Both the position numbers and the translations under genes were made by a program. Under the pieces are notes generated by a model. The model was given only the letters and a program-made list of their open reading frames with translations. It ran no database searches and was not told the DNA's origin. From CAZXVW01 sp964644025 (lineage in GTDB: Bacteria; Acidobacteriota; Terriglobia; Bryobacterales; Bryobacteraceae): a stretch of 44,858 bases of DNA. The stretch covers positions 1 to 44,858 of the forward strand of contig CAZXVW010000007.1 in the NCBI GenBank assembly GCA_964644025.1, given 5' to 3'. Of this stretch, positions 33,700 to 41,511 are shown in pieces (within the stretch, counting starts at the first letter, position 1; every line of letters begins with the position of its first letter).

Positions 33700-35472
33700 A
33701 TGAAGAGCATCGGCCGCATCATAGTAGGGATCTGCGCCATTGGCGTGGCGTTGTGCCCGCCCGTATCCGCCGGCGCCCGGCCGCCGGGGGAACCGCCGAA
33801 CGTCCTCGTCATCCTGGCCGATGACCAGGGCTGGGGCGACCTCAGCATCCACGGCAACACCAACCTGACAACGCCCCACATCGATTCACTGGCCCGCGAC
33901 GGGGTGCTCTTCGAGCGGTTTTACGTCTGTCCGGTCTGCTCGCCGACGCGCGCCGAGTTCCTCACCGGACGCTACCATGCCCGGGGCGGCGTTCACGGCG
34001 TCAGCACCGGGGCCGAACGGCTCAATCTGGACGAAAAGACGATCGCCGAGACATTCAAGGCCGCCGGTTACGTGACGGCCGCCTTTGGCAAGTGGCACAA
34101 CGGCTCCCAGTTCCCTTACCATCCCAACGCCCGCGGCTTCGATGAGTACTACGGCTTCACCTCAGGCCACTGGGGAAGCTACTTCAACCCGGAACTCGAC
34201 CACAACAACCGGCTGGTCAAGGGCACCGGCTTCATCATCGATGACCTGACCAATCACGCCCTGCGGTTCATCGAAGAAAACCGCGAGCGGCCCTTCTTCT
34301 GTTACGTGCCGTACAACACGCCGCACTCGCCGATGCAAGTGCCCGAGCGCTTCTGGAGCCGGTTCGCCAACCGGACACTCGAGATGCGGAACCGCGATCC
34401 CGAACGCGAGAATGTCCAGATGACCCGGGCCGCGCTGGCGCTGTGCGAGAACATCGACTGGAACGTCGGCCGCCTGCTCAAGAAACTCGATGAACTCAAA
34501 CTCGGCCGCGACACCATTGTTATCTACTTCAGTGACAACGGGCCCAATAGCTGGCGATGGAACGACGGCATGAAGGGCCGCAAAGGCTCGACCGACGAAG
34601 GCGGCGTGCGGGTGCCGCTCCTGATTCGCTGGACTGGGCACATTCCGGCCGGCCGCCGCGTTCCCCAAATCGCCGGCGCCATCGACCTGCTGCCGACCCT
34701 GGCCGGGCTGGCCGGAATTCCGGTCATCAGCACCAAACCGCTGGACGGAATCAGCCTCAAGCCGCTCCTGCTCGGCCAGGCGCGCGAGTGGCCCGACCGG
34801 ATGATCTTCTCGATGTGGCGCAACAGGGTGAGCGTGCGCACGCAACGCTACCGGCTCGACAACGATGGCCATCTGTTCGACATGGCCGCCGACCCCGGCC
34901 AGCGGCACGACATCGCCGCCCAGAAGCCCGCGGTGGCGGCGAAGCTCCGCCAGGCGGCGGCCGAGTGGAAGAAGGAAATCTTGCCGAACATCGCGCACGA
35001 CGATCGCCCGTTTCCGGTGGGCTATGCGCGGGTGACCCGGCTGCCGGCGCGCGATGGCGTGGCGGCGGGCGGCATCCAGCGCAGCGCCAGACCCCCGAAC
35101 TGCTCGTTCTTCACCAACTGGACGAGCATGGAGGGCCGTATGACGTGGGACATCGAGGTGGCCGAAACCGGCGACTACGAGGCGGAAGTCTTCTACACCT
35201 GCTCCGCCGCGGACGCCGGCTCGATGATTGAACTCAGTTGCAACGGCAGCCGCGTTCAGGGGAAAGTGGAGCCGGCCTGGGACCCACCCCTGGTGGGCAA
35301 GGCCGAGGACCGCGTGCCGCGGGGTGAGTCTTACGTGAAGGACTTCCGGCCGCTGCGTCTCGGCGTGATGCACTTGCAGAAAGGCCGCGGCAGGCTGGTG
35401 CTGCGCGCCATTGAGATCCCCGGCAAACACGTGGCGGACGTCCGGCGCATCCGGCTTACACGGCGAGACTAG
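33700..35472 (+). CDS. Sulfatase (S1 family), Sec-exported, with C-terminal beta domain
   Basis: This sulfatase has 590 residues. Unlike the other five it has a classical Sec signal (IIVGICAIGVALCPPVSAGA) instead of a Tat motif. D41-D42 in LADDQGWGD are metal ligands, and C80 in CSPTR is the formylglycine cysteine. FGKWHNG and FSDNGPNSWRWNDGM follow. After the catalytic part (to about residue 440) it carries an extra module of about 130 residues, NWTSMEGRMTWDIEVAETGDY to the end, that looks like a carbohydrate-binding or jelly-roll beta domain. AGAGGA lies about 9 bases before the ATG. It is 84 bases behind the GH10 gene and convergent with the PPC gene. Confidence 0.93.
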   Translation: MKSIGRIIVGICAIGVALCPPVSAGARPPGEPPNVLVILADDQGWGDLSIHGNTNLTTPHIDSLARDGVLFERFYVCPVCSPTRAEFLTGRYHARGGVHGVSTGAERLNLDEKTIAETFKAAGYVTAAFGKWHNGSQFPYHPNARGFDEYYGFTSGHWGSYFNPELDHNNRLVKGTGFIIDDLTNHALRFIEENRERPFFCYVPYNTPHSPMQVPERFWSRFANRTLEMRNRDPERENVQMTRAALALCENIDWNVGRLLKKLDELKLGRDTIVIYFSDNGPNSWRWNDGMKGRKGSTDEGGVRVPLLIRWTGHIPAGRRVPQIAGAIDLLPTLAGLAGIPVISTKPLDGISLKPLLLGQAREWPDRMIFSMWRNRVSVRTQRYRLDNDGHLFDMAADPGQRHDIAAQKPAVAAKLRQAAAEWKKEILPNIAHDDRPFPVGYARVTRLPARDGVAAGGIQRSARPPNCSFFTNWTSMEGRMTWDIEVAETGDYEAEVFYTCSAADAGSMIELSCNGSRVQGKVEPAWDPPLVGKAEDRVPRGESYVKDFRPLRLGVMHLQKGRGRLVLRAIEIPGKHVADVRRIRLTRRD

Positions 35473-35492
35473 CGCCGGGCCGCGCGTCTGTC

Positions 35493-37871
35493 TTACGGCC
35501 GCACAATTTCAAACGGGATCGCCGGTAACACGCCGAGGGAGATGCGCCTCTTTTTCTGCGCTTTCTGCGGCTTCTTGCCTTGCCGAGAGCGCGGCACAAA
35601 TTCGGTGAAGGCTTCGACAATCAGGTTGCCGGCCAGGCCCGGCTTCACGTCCTCGCCGCTGGCCTTGAGCTGAAAGGCGAGTGAACCGGGGGCCAGGCTC
35701 ACATCGCGAAGCGTGACGCCCTTGGGCGGGTCGCTGAGTTCCAGCTCAATTTTGGGAAGCTTCCGGCGAAGGACCGGCATCCGCAGGCGCACTTCCGCTT
35801 CCCCACCCGTCGCGATCCGCACGCGCCCCGCGCCCGCCGCCGTCACGGGTAGTGACGGCCGCCGGCGCGAGACCGCAACCATGAGCGCCCGCGAGGGCAC
35901 CAGGTGCCGGTAAATGAACGCCTGCATCATGTCTTCGGCCGGCACGACGGGCCGGCGGAGTGTGAGCCCGCCGCGCCGGGCCAGCCCTTCCAGGCGCAGG
36001 ACCACTGGCTGATCGAATCGCCGGAAGGGAGCCTTCAGCGTCATCCGGACGTCGTCACACCCGGCGGGAATCGTGCCGCCATGCACCGAGAAGCCGGGCG
36101 GCGCGCCGGCCAGCGCCACCTGGATCGGCCCGTCGAAGCCATCCTTCCGCACCGCGTAAACGTGAATGGGGACCGAACCTCCGGCCGGCATGTTGACGCT
36201 GGACGGGGTCACCCGCAGCACAAAATCCGGCTGCGGAGAGGCGATGCGCAAGCGATAGGCGTACGCTTCACCGCCATGGTGCTCGGCGTCGGAAAGCTGC
36301 ACAAAATAGACGCCGTCCGCTGGCAGCCGCGCGCGCAGGTAGGAATCGGCGTGATGAGTACATAATCCCATCTCCTTGTCTTCGTGATCGTCATTCCAGG
36401 CCAGCACGCGGCCCGAGGCGTCCATCAGCCGCAGCAGCGAATCGATGGGCGAATACAACCGGCGCCCATACACCTCGGCGACCACCTCATCGCCGCCGCG
36501 GCCCTCGAACCGGAACACATCCACGTCGCCTGGCTTGCTGATGCGGCCGTTGATGATGCGCGGCGCCGCCACTGCTTCCGCGTTGCCCAGAGTATCGTTG
36601 GGTTCGGTCTCCACGCCTTCGGGCAGTGTATCCACCGCATATCGCACCCAGTTGGATGTGGAGTGACTCAGGCGCAGGGCGGTCCGCCGGATGTGGCCGC
36701 CGCCCGGCGTGGTGTCCAGCGCCAGCTTGCTCGCCGGCAGGTTCCAGCCGGCAATCGAGGACACCGTCTTGGCGCCCGCGCGGCCGCCGAGCGGGAAGAT
36801 GCGCGTAATGAAAGGCAGCTCGCCCACCGCGACGCGGTACACAAAATCCTCCCGCCCGCGGTAAATGGCGTCGCGGATCTCGAGCTGATATACCCCGTCT
36901 TCGGGCACCTTGTAAAAGAGAACCGGGTCGGGGTCAAACCGGTAGTCATCATCGAAGGCCACCTCCTTGCCCTTGCGGTCGTACAGCGTGAGCGTGGCCT
37001 GGAACCAGCCGGGGACGGCGTCGGCCAGGTACGGTACCAGGCTTCGGGCCTGGACTTGCATGACGAGTTGTTGCCCCTGCCGCGCCCGGAAAGAAAAACG
37101 ATCCACGTCACCCGGCGTAATTTGCCCATTCAGCACCGCGGGCAGCTCGAGCGGCGCCGGCTTGGGCAACCGGAAATATGTTTCCGGATCATTCGGCTCC
37201 TGCTCGCAAACCTCCGGCAGCAAACCCACCTGGAAGCGCAGGGGGTTGGTCAACCCCTGCGGGGTCCTGAGCCGAAGTTCGCGCTCGCCGGGTGTCGCGT
37301 CAGGATCGATGGTGAGCTCGATCTGCACTAATTCGGCAAGCTGCCGGTTGAACTGCTGCTTCTGTCTCGTCTTGAAATTGAGAAGGACATCCCAAACGTG
37401 CACCAATTGCCGCAGGTCCTTGCTGTCCAGGTTATCGAGCAGGGGATGGTCCGGCAGCTTGACCGGGTTCGCCGCGGCTGGATTGCCCGTCTTCGCGGCA
37501 GCGGGAGCGGCCCGGCCTTTGCGGGGTGCCCGGAACGGCAACCACCCGCGCGCCGCCGGCGGCAGTTCCGCCACCCGCTTGTTCGCCAGCTCCGCCAGCC
37601 GGCGCTGCAACTCTCTCCGCTGGTCCCCATTCAGGTTCCGCAAAGGCTTGTAGTAGTGAACGACGGCGCCGTGCACGCCCTGCCCGGACACGTACACCCC
37701 GGTGGCGCCCCGCAGAAACTGGCCCCCCGCCAGGATCCGGACGACCGATCCTTGCCGTCCGCCGGCTGGATAAAGATAACCGATGTGCGGTTCCTGGATA
37801 TTCGACTGGCCCCAAGCGGCCACCCCAAAAGCGCTCAGCGCCACGAGCAACAACGCTTTGCTGGCTCTCAT
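35493..37871 (-). CDS. Secreted protein with pre-peptidase C-terminal (PPC) domains
   Basis: This protein of 792 residues has a Sec signal ending near AAWGQS. Two PPC-type beta domains are visible, each introduced by a typical E-x-E-P-N-D motif (EQEPNDPETYFRLPKP and ETEPNDTLGNAEAV) and followed by ITPGDVDRFSFRARQGQ or ISKPGDVDVFRFEGRGG. A Pro/Ala-rich segment near residues 100-140 and an IPT-like N-terminal region precede them. No protease domain is present. It probably serves in surface binding or adhesion. GGGGAG lies 7 bases before the ATG and the DUF1501 stop is 16 bases upstream, so it is the last gene of a three-gene operon. Confidence 0.87.
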   Translation of the reverse strand: MRASKALLLVALSAFGVAAWGQSNIQEPHIGYLYPAGGRQGSVVRILAGGQFLRGATGVYVSGQGVHGAVVHYYKPLRNLNGDQRRELQRRLAELANKRVAELPPAARGWLPFRAPRKGRAAPAAAKTGNPAAANPVKLPDHPLLDNLDSKDLRQLVHVWDVLLNFKTRQKQQFNRQLAELVQIELTIDPDATPGERELRLRTPQGLTNPLRFQVGLLPEVCEQEPNDPETYFRLPKPAPLELPAVLNGQITPGDVDRFSFRARQGQQLVMQVQARSLVPYLADAVPGWFQATLTLYDRKGKEVAFDDDYRFDPDPVLFYKVPEDGVYQLEIRDAIYRGREDFVYRVAVGELPFITRIFPLGGRAGAKTVSSIAGWNLPASKLALDTTPGGGHIRRTALRLSHSTSNWVRYAVDTLPEGVETEPNDTLGNAEAVAAPRIINGRISKPGDVDVFRFEGRGGDEVVAEVYGRRLYSPIDSLLRLMDASGRVLAWNDDHEDKEMGLCTHHADSYLRARLPADGVYFVQLSDAEHHGGEAYAYRLRIASPQPDFVLRVTPSSVNMPAGGSVPIHVYAVRKDGFDGPIQVALAGAPPGFSVHGGTIPAGCDDVRMTLKAPFRRFDQPVVLRLEGLARRGGLTLRRPVVPAEDMMQAFIYRHLVPSRALMVAVSRRRPSLPVTAAGAGRVRIATGGEAEVRLRMPVLRRKLPKIELELSDPPKGVTLRDVSLAPGSLAFQLKASGEDVKPGLAGNLIVEAFTEFVPRSRQGKKPQKAQKKRRISLGVLPAIPFEIVRP

Positions 37872-37887
37872 CGGCGCACTCCCCGGC

Positions 37888-39243
37888 TCACATAATCTCC
37901 CGCAGCGGACCTTCGCTCGGCGGGGCGCCTTTCGGCGGGTCTTCCAACACCTTCAGTTTCAATCCCCGCGGGTTCGGCAGCTCTCCGTTCGGATCAATCC
38001 CCAGCAACTCGTATATGCTGGCCAGCAGGTCCCACGGATAGACTGGCCGTTTGAGGACATTCTCGCCGGTGGCGTCCGAGGCGCCGACCACGTGGCCGCC
38101 CTTGAATCCACCGCCGGCAACCACGGCGGAGAAGCACTTCCCGTAATGCCCTCGGCCGCCGTTCCAGGGCGGATTCCACAGCACGCGCGGCGTCCGGCCG
38201 AACTCGCCGCTCCACCACACGATGGTGGTGTCCAGCAGGCCGCGGTCGGCCAGGTCTTCCAGTAGCGTCGCCATGCCCCGGTCCATCTCCGGCAGTTTTC
38301 GCCGAATGGTTTCAAAGTGCTGTTTGTGAGTGTCCCAGCCCTTGTAATTGATGGTGACGTAAGGCACCCCGTGCTCGATCAGCCGGCGGGCCACCAGGCA
38401 GGACTGGCCGAAGGTGTTGCGGCCGTATCGCTTCCGGATCTCCTCTTTCTCCGTCGTCAGGTCAAACAGCTTCCGGGCGTCGCCGAACATCAGGTTGTAA
38501 GCATTGGTCTCGCAGCGGTCAAGCTGTTGGAACACCGGATCCGCCGGCATGGCCCGGCCGAGCGAATCGAGCTGATGGAGCAGCTCCCGCCGGGCGCGCT
38601 GGCGTTCGTCGGAAATGCCTTGGGCGACGATTCCTTCCACCGCGAATGGCTCCCGGTTCGGATCGCCGCCGGTGGCGAACGGCTTGTATCGCTGCCCCAG
38701 AAAACCGGCCTCGGAGAACCGCCCTTGCGGCTGAGTCAGCACGATATAGGGTGGAACCAGCCCCTTGTAGCCGTGCTCATATCCCTTGAACTGCGACACC
38801 ACAGCGCCAATACAGGGGTAGACGAGGCGGCCGGGCAGGTGGCCGGTCTGCACGATGTAGGACGCCGTCTCGTGCGCGTTCACCCCGTGTGTCATGCTGC
38901 GGATGATGGAGTACTTGTCGGCCTGCTGCGCCAGCAGCGGTAGAAGCTGGCCGATCCGAATTCCTTTGACGTTCGTCTCGATCGGCTCGTTCAAGGTCCC
39001 ACAGTAGTCATAGCCGGCCTCCGGCTTTGGATCGAAAGTGTCCAGGTGCGACGGTCCACCCCACATCCAGATCTGAATCACCGCCTTGGCCCGCGCCGGC
39101 CCCACCGCGGCCCGTGCCGGAGGAGCGCCCCGGCCGCCCAGCGCCAGCCCGGCAGCCCCGAGGATGCCTCGCCGTAATGCTTCGCGCCGCGTCGCGGCGC
39201 CGCTGGTTCGTTCGCCGCCCATGTCCGTTTCCTCGTTTCTCAT
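37888..39243 (-). CDS. DUF1501 family protein, Tat-exported
   Basis: The protein has up to 451 residues. The N-terminus TRREALRRGILGAAGLALGG is a twin-arginine-type signal. The body has the DUF1501 pattern: IQIWMWGGPSHLDTFDPKP, SMTHGVNAHETASY, NYKGWDTHKQHF and WWSGEFGRTPR. The fold is predicted to be alkaline-phosphatase/sulfatase-like, but there is no formylglycine motif, and the reaction is unknown. Two starts have good Shine-Dalgarno sites: ATG 39243 (GGAGG 8 bases upstream) and ATG 39222 (GAGGA 8 bases upstream). It lies between DUF1549/1553 (31 bases) and the PPC gene (16 bases), the usual company of this family in Planctomycetes and Acidobacteriota. Confidence 0.92.
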   Translation of the reverse strand: MRNEETDMGGERTSGAATRREALRRGILGAAGLALGGRGAPPARAAVGPARAKAVIQIWMWGGPSHLDTFDPKPEAGYDYCGTLNEPIETNVKGIRIGQLLPLLAQQADKYSIIRSMTHGVNAHETASYIVQTGHLPGRLVYPCIGAVVSQFKGYEHGYKGLVPPYIVLTQPQGRFSEAGFLGQRYKPFATGGDPNREPFAVEGIVAQGISDERQRARRELLHQLDSLGRAMPADPVFQQLDRCETNAYNLMFGDARKLFDLTTEKEEIRKRYGRNTFGQSCLVARRLIEHGVPYVTINYKGWDTHKQHFETIRRKLPEMDRGMATLLEDLADRGLLDTTIVWWSGEFGRTPRVLWNPPWNGGRGHYGKCFSAVVAGGGFKGGHVVGASDATGENVLKRPVYPWDLLASIYELLGIDPNGELPNPRGLKLKVLEDPPKGAPPSEGPLREIM

Positions 39244-39274
39244 CGGATGATCCTCCGGCCGGCATGAGACCTGC

Positions 39275-40891
39275 TCAGTGCCGGCAAAGAAATTCTTTCG
39301 TATTAATCAGCGCCCACGCCAGGTCCACCGCGGCCTGTCGCGAGTTTACGCCATCGGCCTGAAAATAGTTCAGCGCGGTAGTCAGCTCGTCCGGCGTGGG
39401 ATAGCGCGACAGGATGGTCAGATAAAGCGAGCCCACGAGGTTCCGCCGGTTCCTTTTGGCCATCTGCATTAGCCGGCGCAGCCTCGGGCCTTGCTCGATC
39501 TTGCGCTGAATGTGGCTCGAGTTCAGCATGTGCAGCCGCTGCGCGTCGGTGGGTTTGCGGTTGCGTTCCGATTCCAGGCCGGTATCCCGGCTGGGACGCC
39601 CGAACATCTCCAGAAATTCGCTGGTAATGCTGCCGTCGGCCAGCTCGATGGAGCGCTCATATTCCGGAATAAACGTGTACGGCTCCGGAATGAGGCTCGA
39701 ATAAGTCTCCCGGGTTCCGCTGATCCAGCACAACGCGTCGATCAGCACTTCCGCGTCCAGCGGGCGCACCAGGTAATGCGCAAACAGTGCGTCGGCCTCG
39801 GGGGAGTCGCTGCGCGGAATCGGCGACTGCTGGTAAGTACGCGAGTTCAGGATCAGGCGGTAGATGTGCCGCAAATCGTAGCCGGAACCCACCAGCTCCT
39901 TTTCCAGGTACGCAAGCAGTTCCGGATTCGACGGCGGGTTGTCCGGCCGGATGTCGTCCGGTTCGTCGATGATGCCGCGGCCCAGCAGCCAGGCCCAAAC
40001 GCGGTTGACGATGTTGCGCGCGAACCACGGGTTGTCGGCCCGGATCAGCCAGTCGGCAAACACCCGGCGCGGGTCCCGGCCCGGCGCGATCCGCACCGGG
40101 CGGCCATCGGGAAACACCGCCTCCAGGGCATCGGTGGGCGCCGGATCCGCGTACACGATCTCTTCCTTCCACTCGTCCGTTTTCTTATAAGCGACGCGCG
40201 AAAAGAACGCCTCCATGCCTTTCCGGCGGGCTTCCGGCCATTTTTCCAGGCGCACCCCCATGAACGTCAGCGCCACCGCGCGCGCGATGGCCGAAGGCTC
40301 ACGGCCCTGAACCCCCCGGTAGAAATTCACCGGGGGCACGCGGAAATTGCTGCCGCTCGAAGTGAGCAGTTCGCGCACAAACCGATCGTAGGGCTTGTTG
40401 GCGCGGATCGCGTCGCGAATCCAGTGATGGTAAGCCTGCACGGCGTTCGGCCACAGGTTGATCGGAAACTCGGACTTCACCCGCAGCAGGTCGCACCACT
40501 TCAGCGCCCAGTACTCGGCGAATTCCTCCCGCTGCAGCAGAGCGTCGATCAGCGCGGCGCGCTTCGCCGGGCGCCGGTTTAGCAGGAACTTGCGGACGGC
40601 CGGCGGCTCCGGGAGCGTGCCGGTGATGTCCAGGTACGCGCGCCGGATAAAAACCTGGTCCGAGCACAGCTTGGCCGGTTCGATCCCCCGCTGGCGCAGC
40701 GCGGAGACCACAAGGGTGTCAATGCGGTTCCCCGGGATGATGGTTCGCGGGCTTTCGAATGGGCGGACCAGCCCCCCTTCGGCCCCCCACGCCCCGGCAG
40801 CCGCCGCAAGGACCGCGACGGCGGCTACCGACGTCTGGAACATCCTCCCCGGCAAGCCCTGCACCCTCATCTCTCCCGGCCCCATCCACAC
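39275..40891 (-). CDS. DUF1549/DUF1553 domain protein, secreted
   Basis: This protein of 538 residues has a Sec signal (SVAAVAVLAAAAGAWGAE). DUF1549 begins with DQVFIRRAYLDITGTLPEP and EEFAEYWALKWCDLLRVK. DUF1553 is clear from RRVFADWLIRADNPWFARNI through DLRHIYRLILNSRTYQQS to the C-terminus. Many relatives carry an N-terminal cytochrome-like domain with CxxCH; this one has none and is shorter than those. The function is unknown; it is always paired with DUF1501. The start is a GTG at 40891 with GGAGG 7 bases upstream; later ATG codons lack well-spaced sites. It leads the operon behind a promoter at 40921-40948. Confidence 0.9.
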   Translation of the reverse strand: MWMGPGEMRVQGLPGRMFQTSVAAVAVLAAAAGAWGAEGGLVRPFESPRTIIPGNRIDTLVVSALRQRGIEPAKLCSDQVFIRRAYLDITGTLPEPPAVRKFLLNRRPAKRAALIDALLQREEFAEYWALKWCDLLRVKSEFPINLWPNAVQAYHHWIRDAIRANKPYDRFVRELLTSSGSNFRVPPVNFYRGVQGREPSAIARAVALTFMGVRLEKWPEARRKGMEAFFSRVAYKKTDEWKEEIVYADPAPTDALEAVFPDGRPVRIAPGRDPRRVFADWLIRADNPWFARNIVNRVWAWLLGRGIIDEPDDIRPDNPPSNPELLAYLEKELVGSGYDLRHIYRLILNSRTYQQSPIPRSDSPEADALFAHYLVRPLDAEVLIDALCWISGTRETYSSLIPEPYTFIPEYERSIELADGSITSEFLEMFGRPSRDTGLESERNRKPTDAQRLHMLNSSHIQRKIEQGPRLRRLMQMAKRNRRNLVGSLYLTILSRYPTPDELTTALNYFQADGVNSRQAAVDLAWALINTKEFLCRH

Positions 40892-40920
40892 ATTTCAGCC
40901 TCCGCGCAGATCCAACTTCC

Positions 40921-40948
40921 ATGTTACGCCAGCCGGCCCATCGATCAA
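40921..40948 (-). promoter_or_regulatory. Promoter of the DUF1549-DUF1501-PPC operon
   Basis: On the minus strand TTGATC (40948-40943), a 16-base spacer and TAACAT (40926-40921) form a sigma-70-like promoter. A transcript start near 40914 gives a leader of about 23 bases that contains the GGAGG site of the first gene. Confidence 0.5.
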
Positions 40949-41493
40949 AACAGGATTCAGGCCGGAAATCCACTGCCGAGGCGGCCTTCCCACTTCTCAT
41001 CATCGGCGCAGAAGTAACCCCTCGTCTCCGGAGAGGCCGCGCGTCTACCTGCGTTCCAGTTTATCGAGCTGCACCCGGGCTGGCGGTGCACCGTGTACCG
41101 GCGGCCGAGCGCCGCCTCCAAACAGGCGGCGCATCTTGCGTTCACCGCCGGTTCCGGCGGGGTAACTTCCCGGCTTGCCACCGGATACGTCCGCCCCAAA
41201 GCCGCAACCGTCCCCTCGGCATGGTAAACCGGGAATGGCTCTGGGCGTGTCCCGCCCGCCAGCCTCATGGTCTTTGAAAACCGAATCCGGCCAATCCCGC
41301 CTCTTCTCGCCAGCCGGGCCGGAGGCGGATGCTCGCGCAGAAAAAAAACTAGCGATTCGAACCCAATTCGATGCTATCCACTTTCAATTCAGCGGAATAT
41401 GCTGTGGAAATCCTCTTCCCGGCGAAGGCGGCCGGCTGACCGCAATGCGATCCTGCCGTCCGGCCGGGAAGGCGCCGGCGCAGGAAGAAGGGA

Positions 41494-41508
41494 GCGGGAA
41501 ACTCCCGC
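41494..41508 (-). terminator. Hairpin after rhaB
   Basis: GCGGGA (41494-41499) pairs with TCCCGC (41503-41508) around a 3-base loop, 4 bases beyond the rhaB stop. No T-tract follows directly on the minus strand, so termination would be weak or Rho-assisted. Confidence 0.4.
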
Positions 41509-41511
41509 GGC

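Larger units (their letters stand above)
40892..41511. other. 620-base intergenic region, no convincing gene, AT-rich patch
   Basis: The region lies between DUF1549/1553 and rhaB, both read on the minus strand. It holds the DUF operon promoter near 40921-40948 and a stretch at about 41341-41420 that is clearly poorer in GC than its surroundings. That stretch includes eight A in a row (41341-41348) beside a 5-base stem TCGAA/TTCGA (41357-41371), which on the minus strand reads as hairpin, 8-base gap and T8. A minus-strand frame of 103 codons (40957-41268) has no signal, motif or Shine-Dalgarno site and was not accepted. Confidence 0.55.

Noticed and set aside
40957..41268. Minus-strand frame of 103 codons in the long intergenic gap
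   Set aside because: No Shine-Dalgarno site, signal or recognised motif, and third-position GC looks lower than in the neighbouring genes. A second minus frame ending in QLDKLERR looks protein-like but has no credible start.
41349..41371. tRNA-like T-loop sequence (GTTCGAATC on the minus strand)
   Set aside because: The flanking bases do not form a 5-base T-stem and no anticodon or acceptor arm is present.
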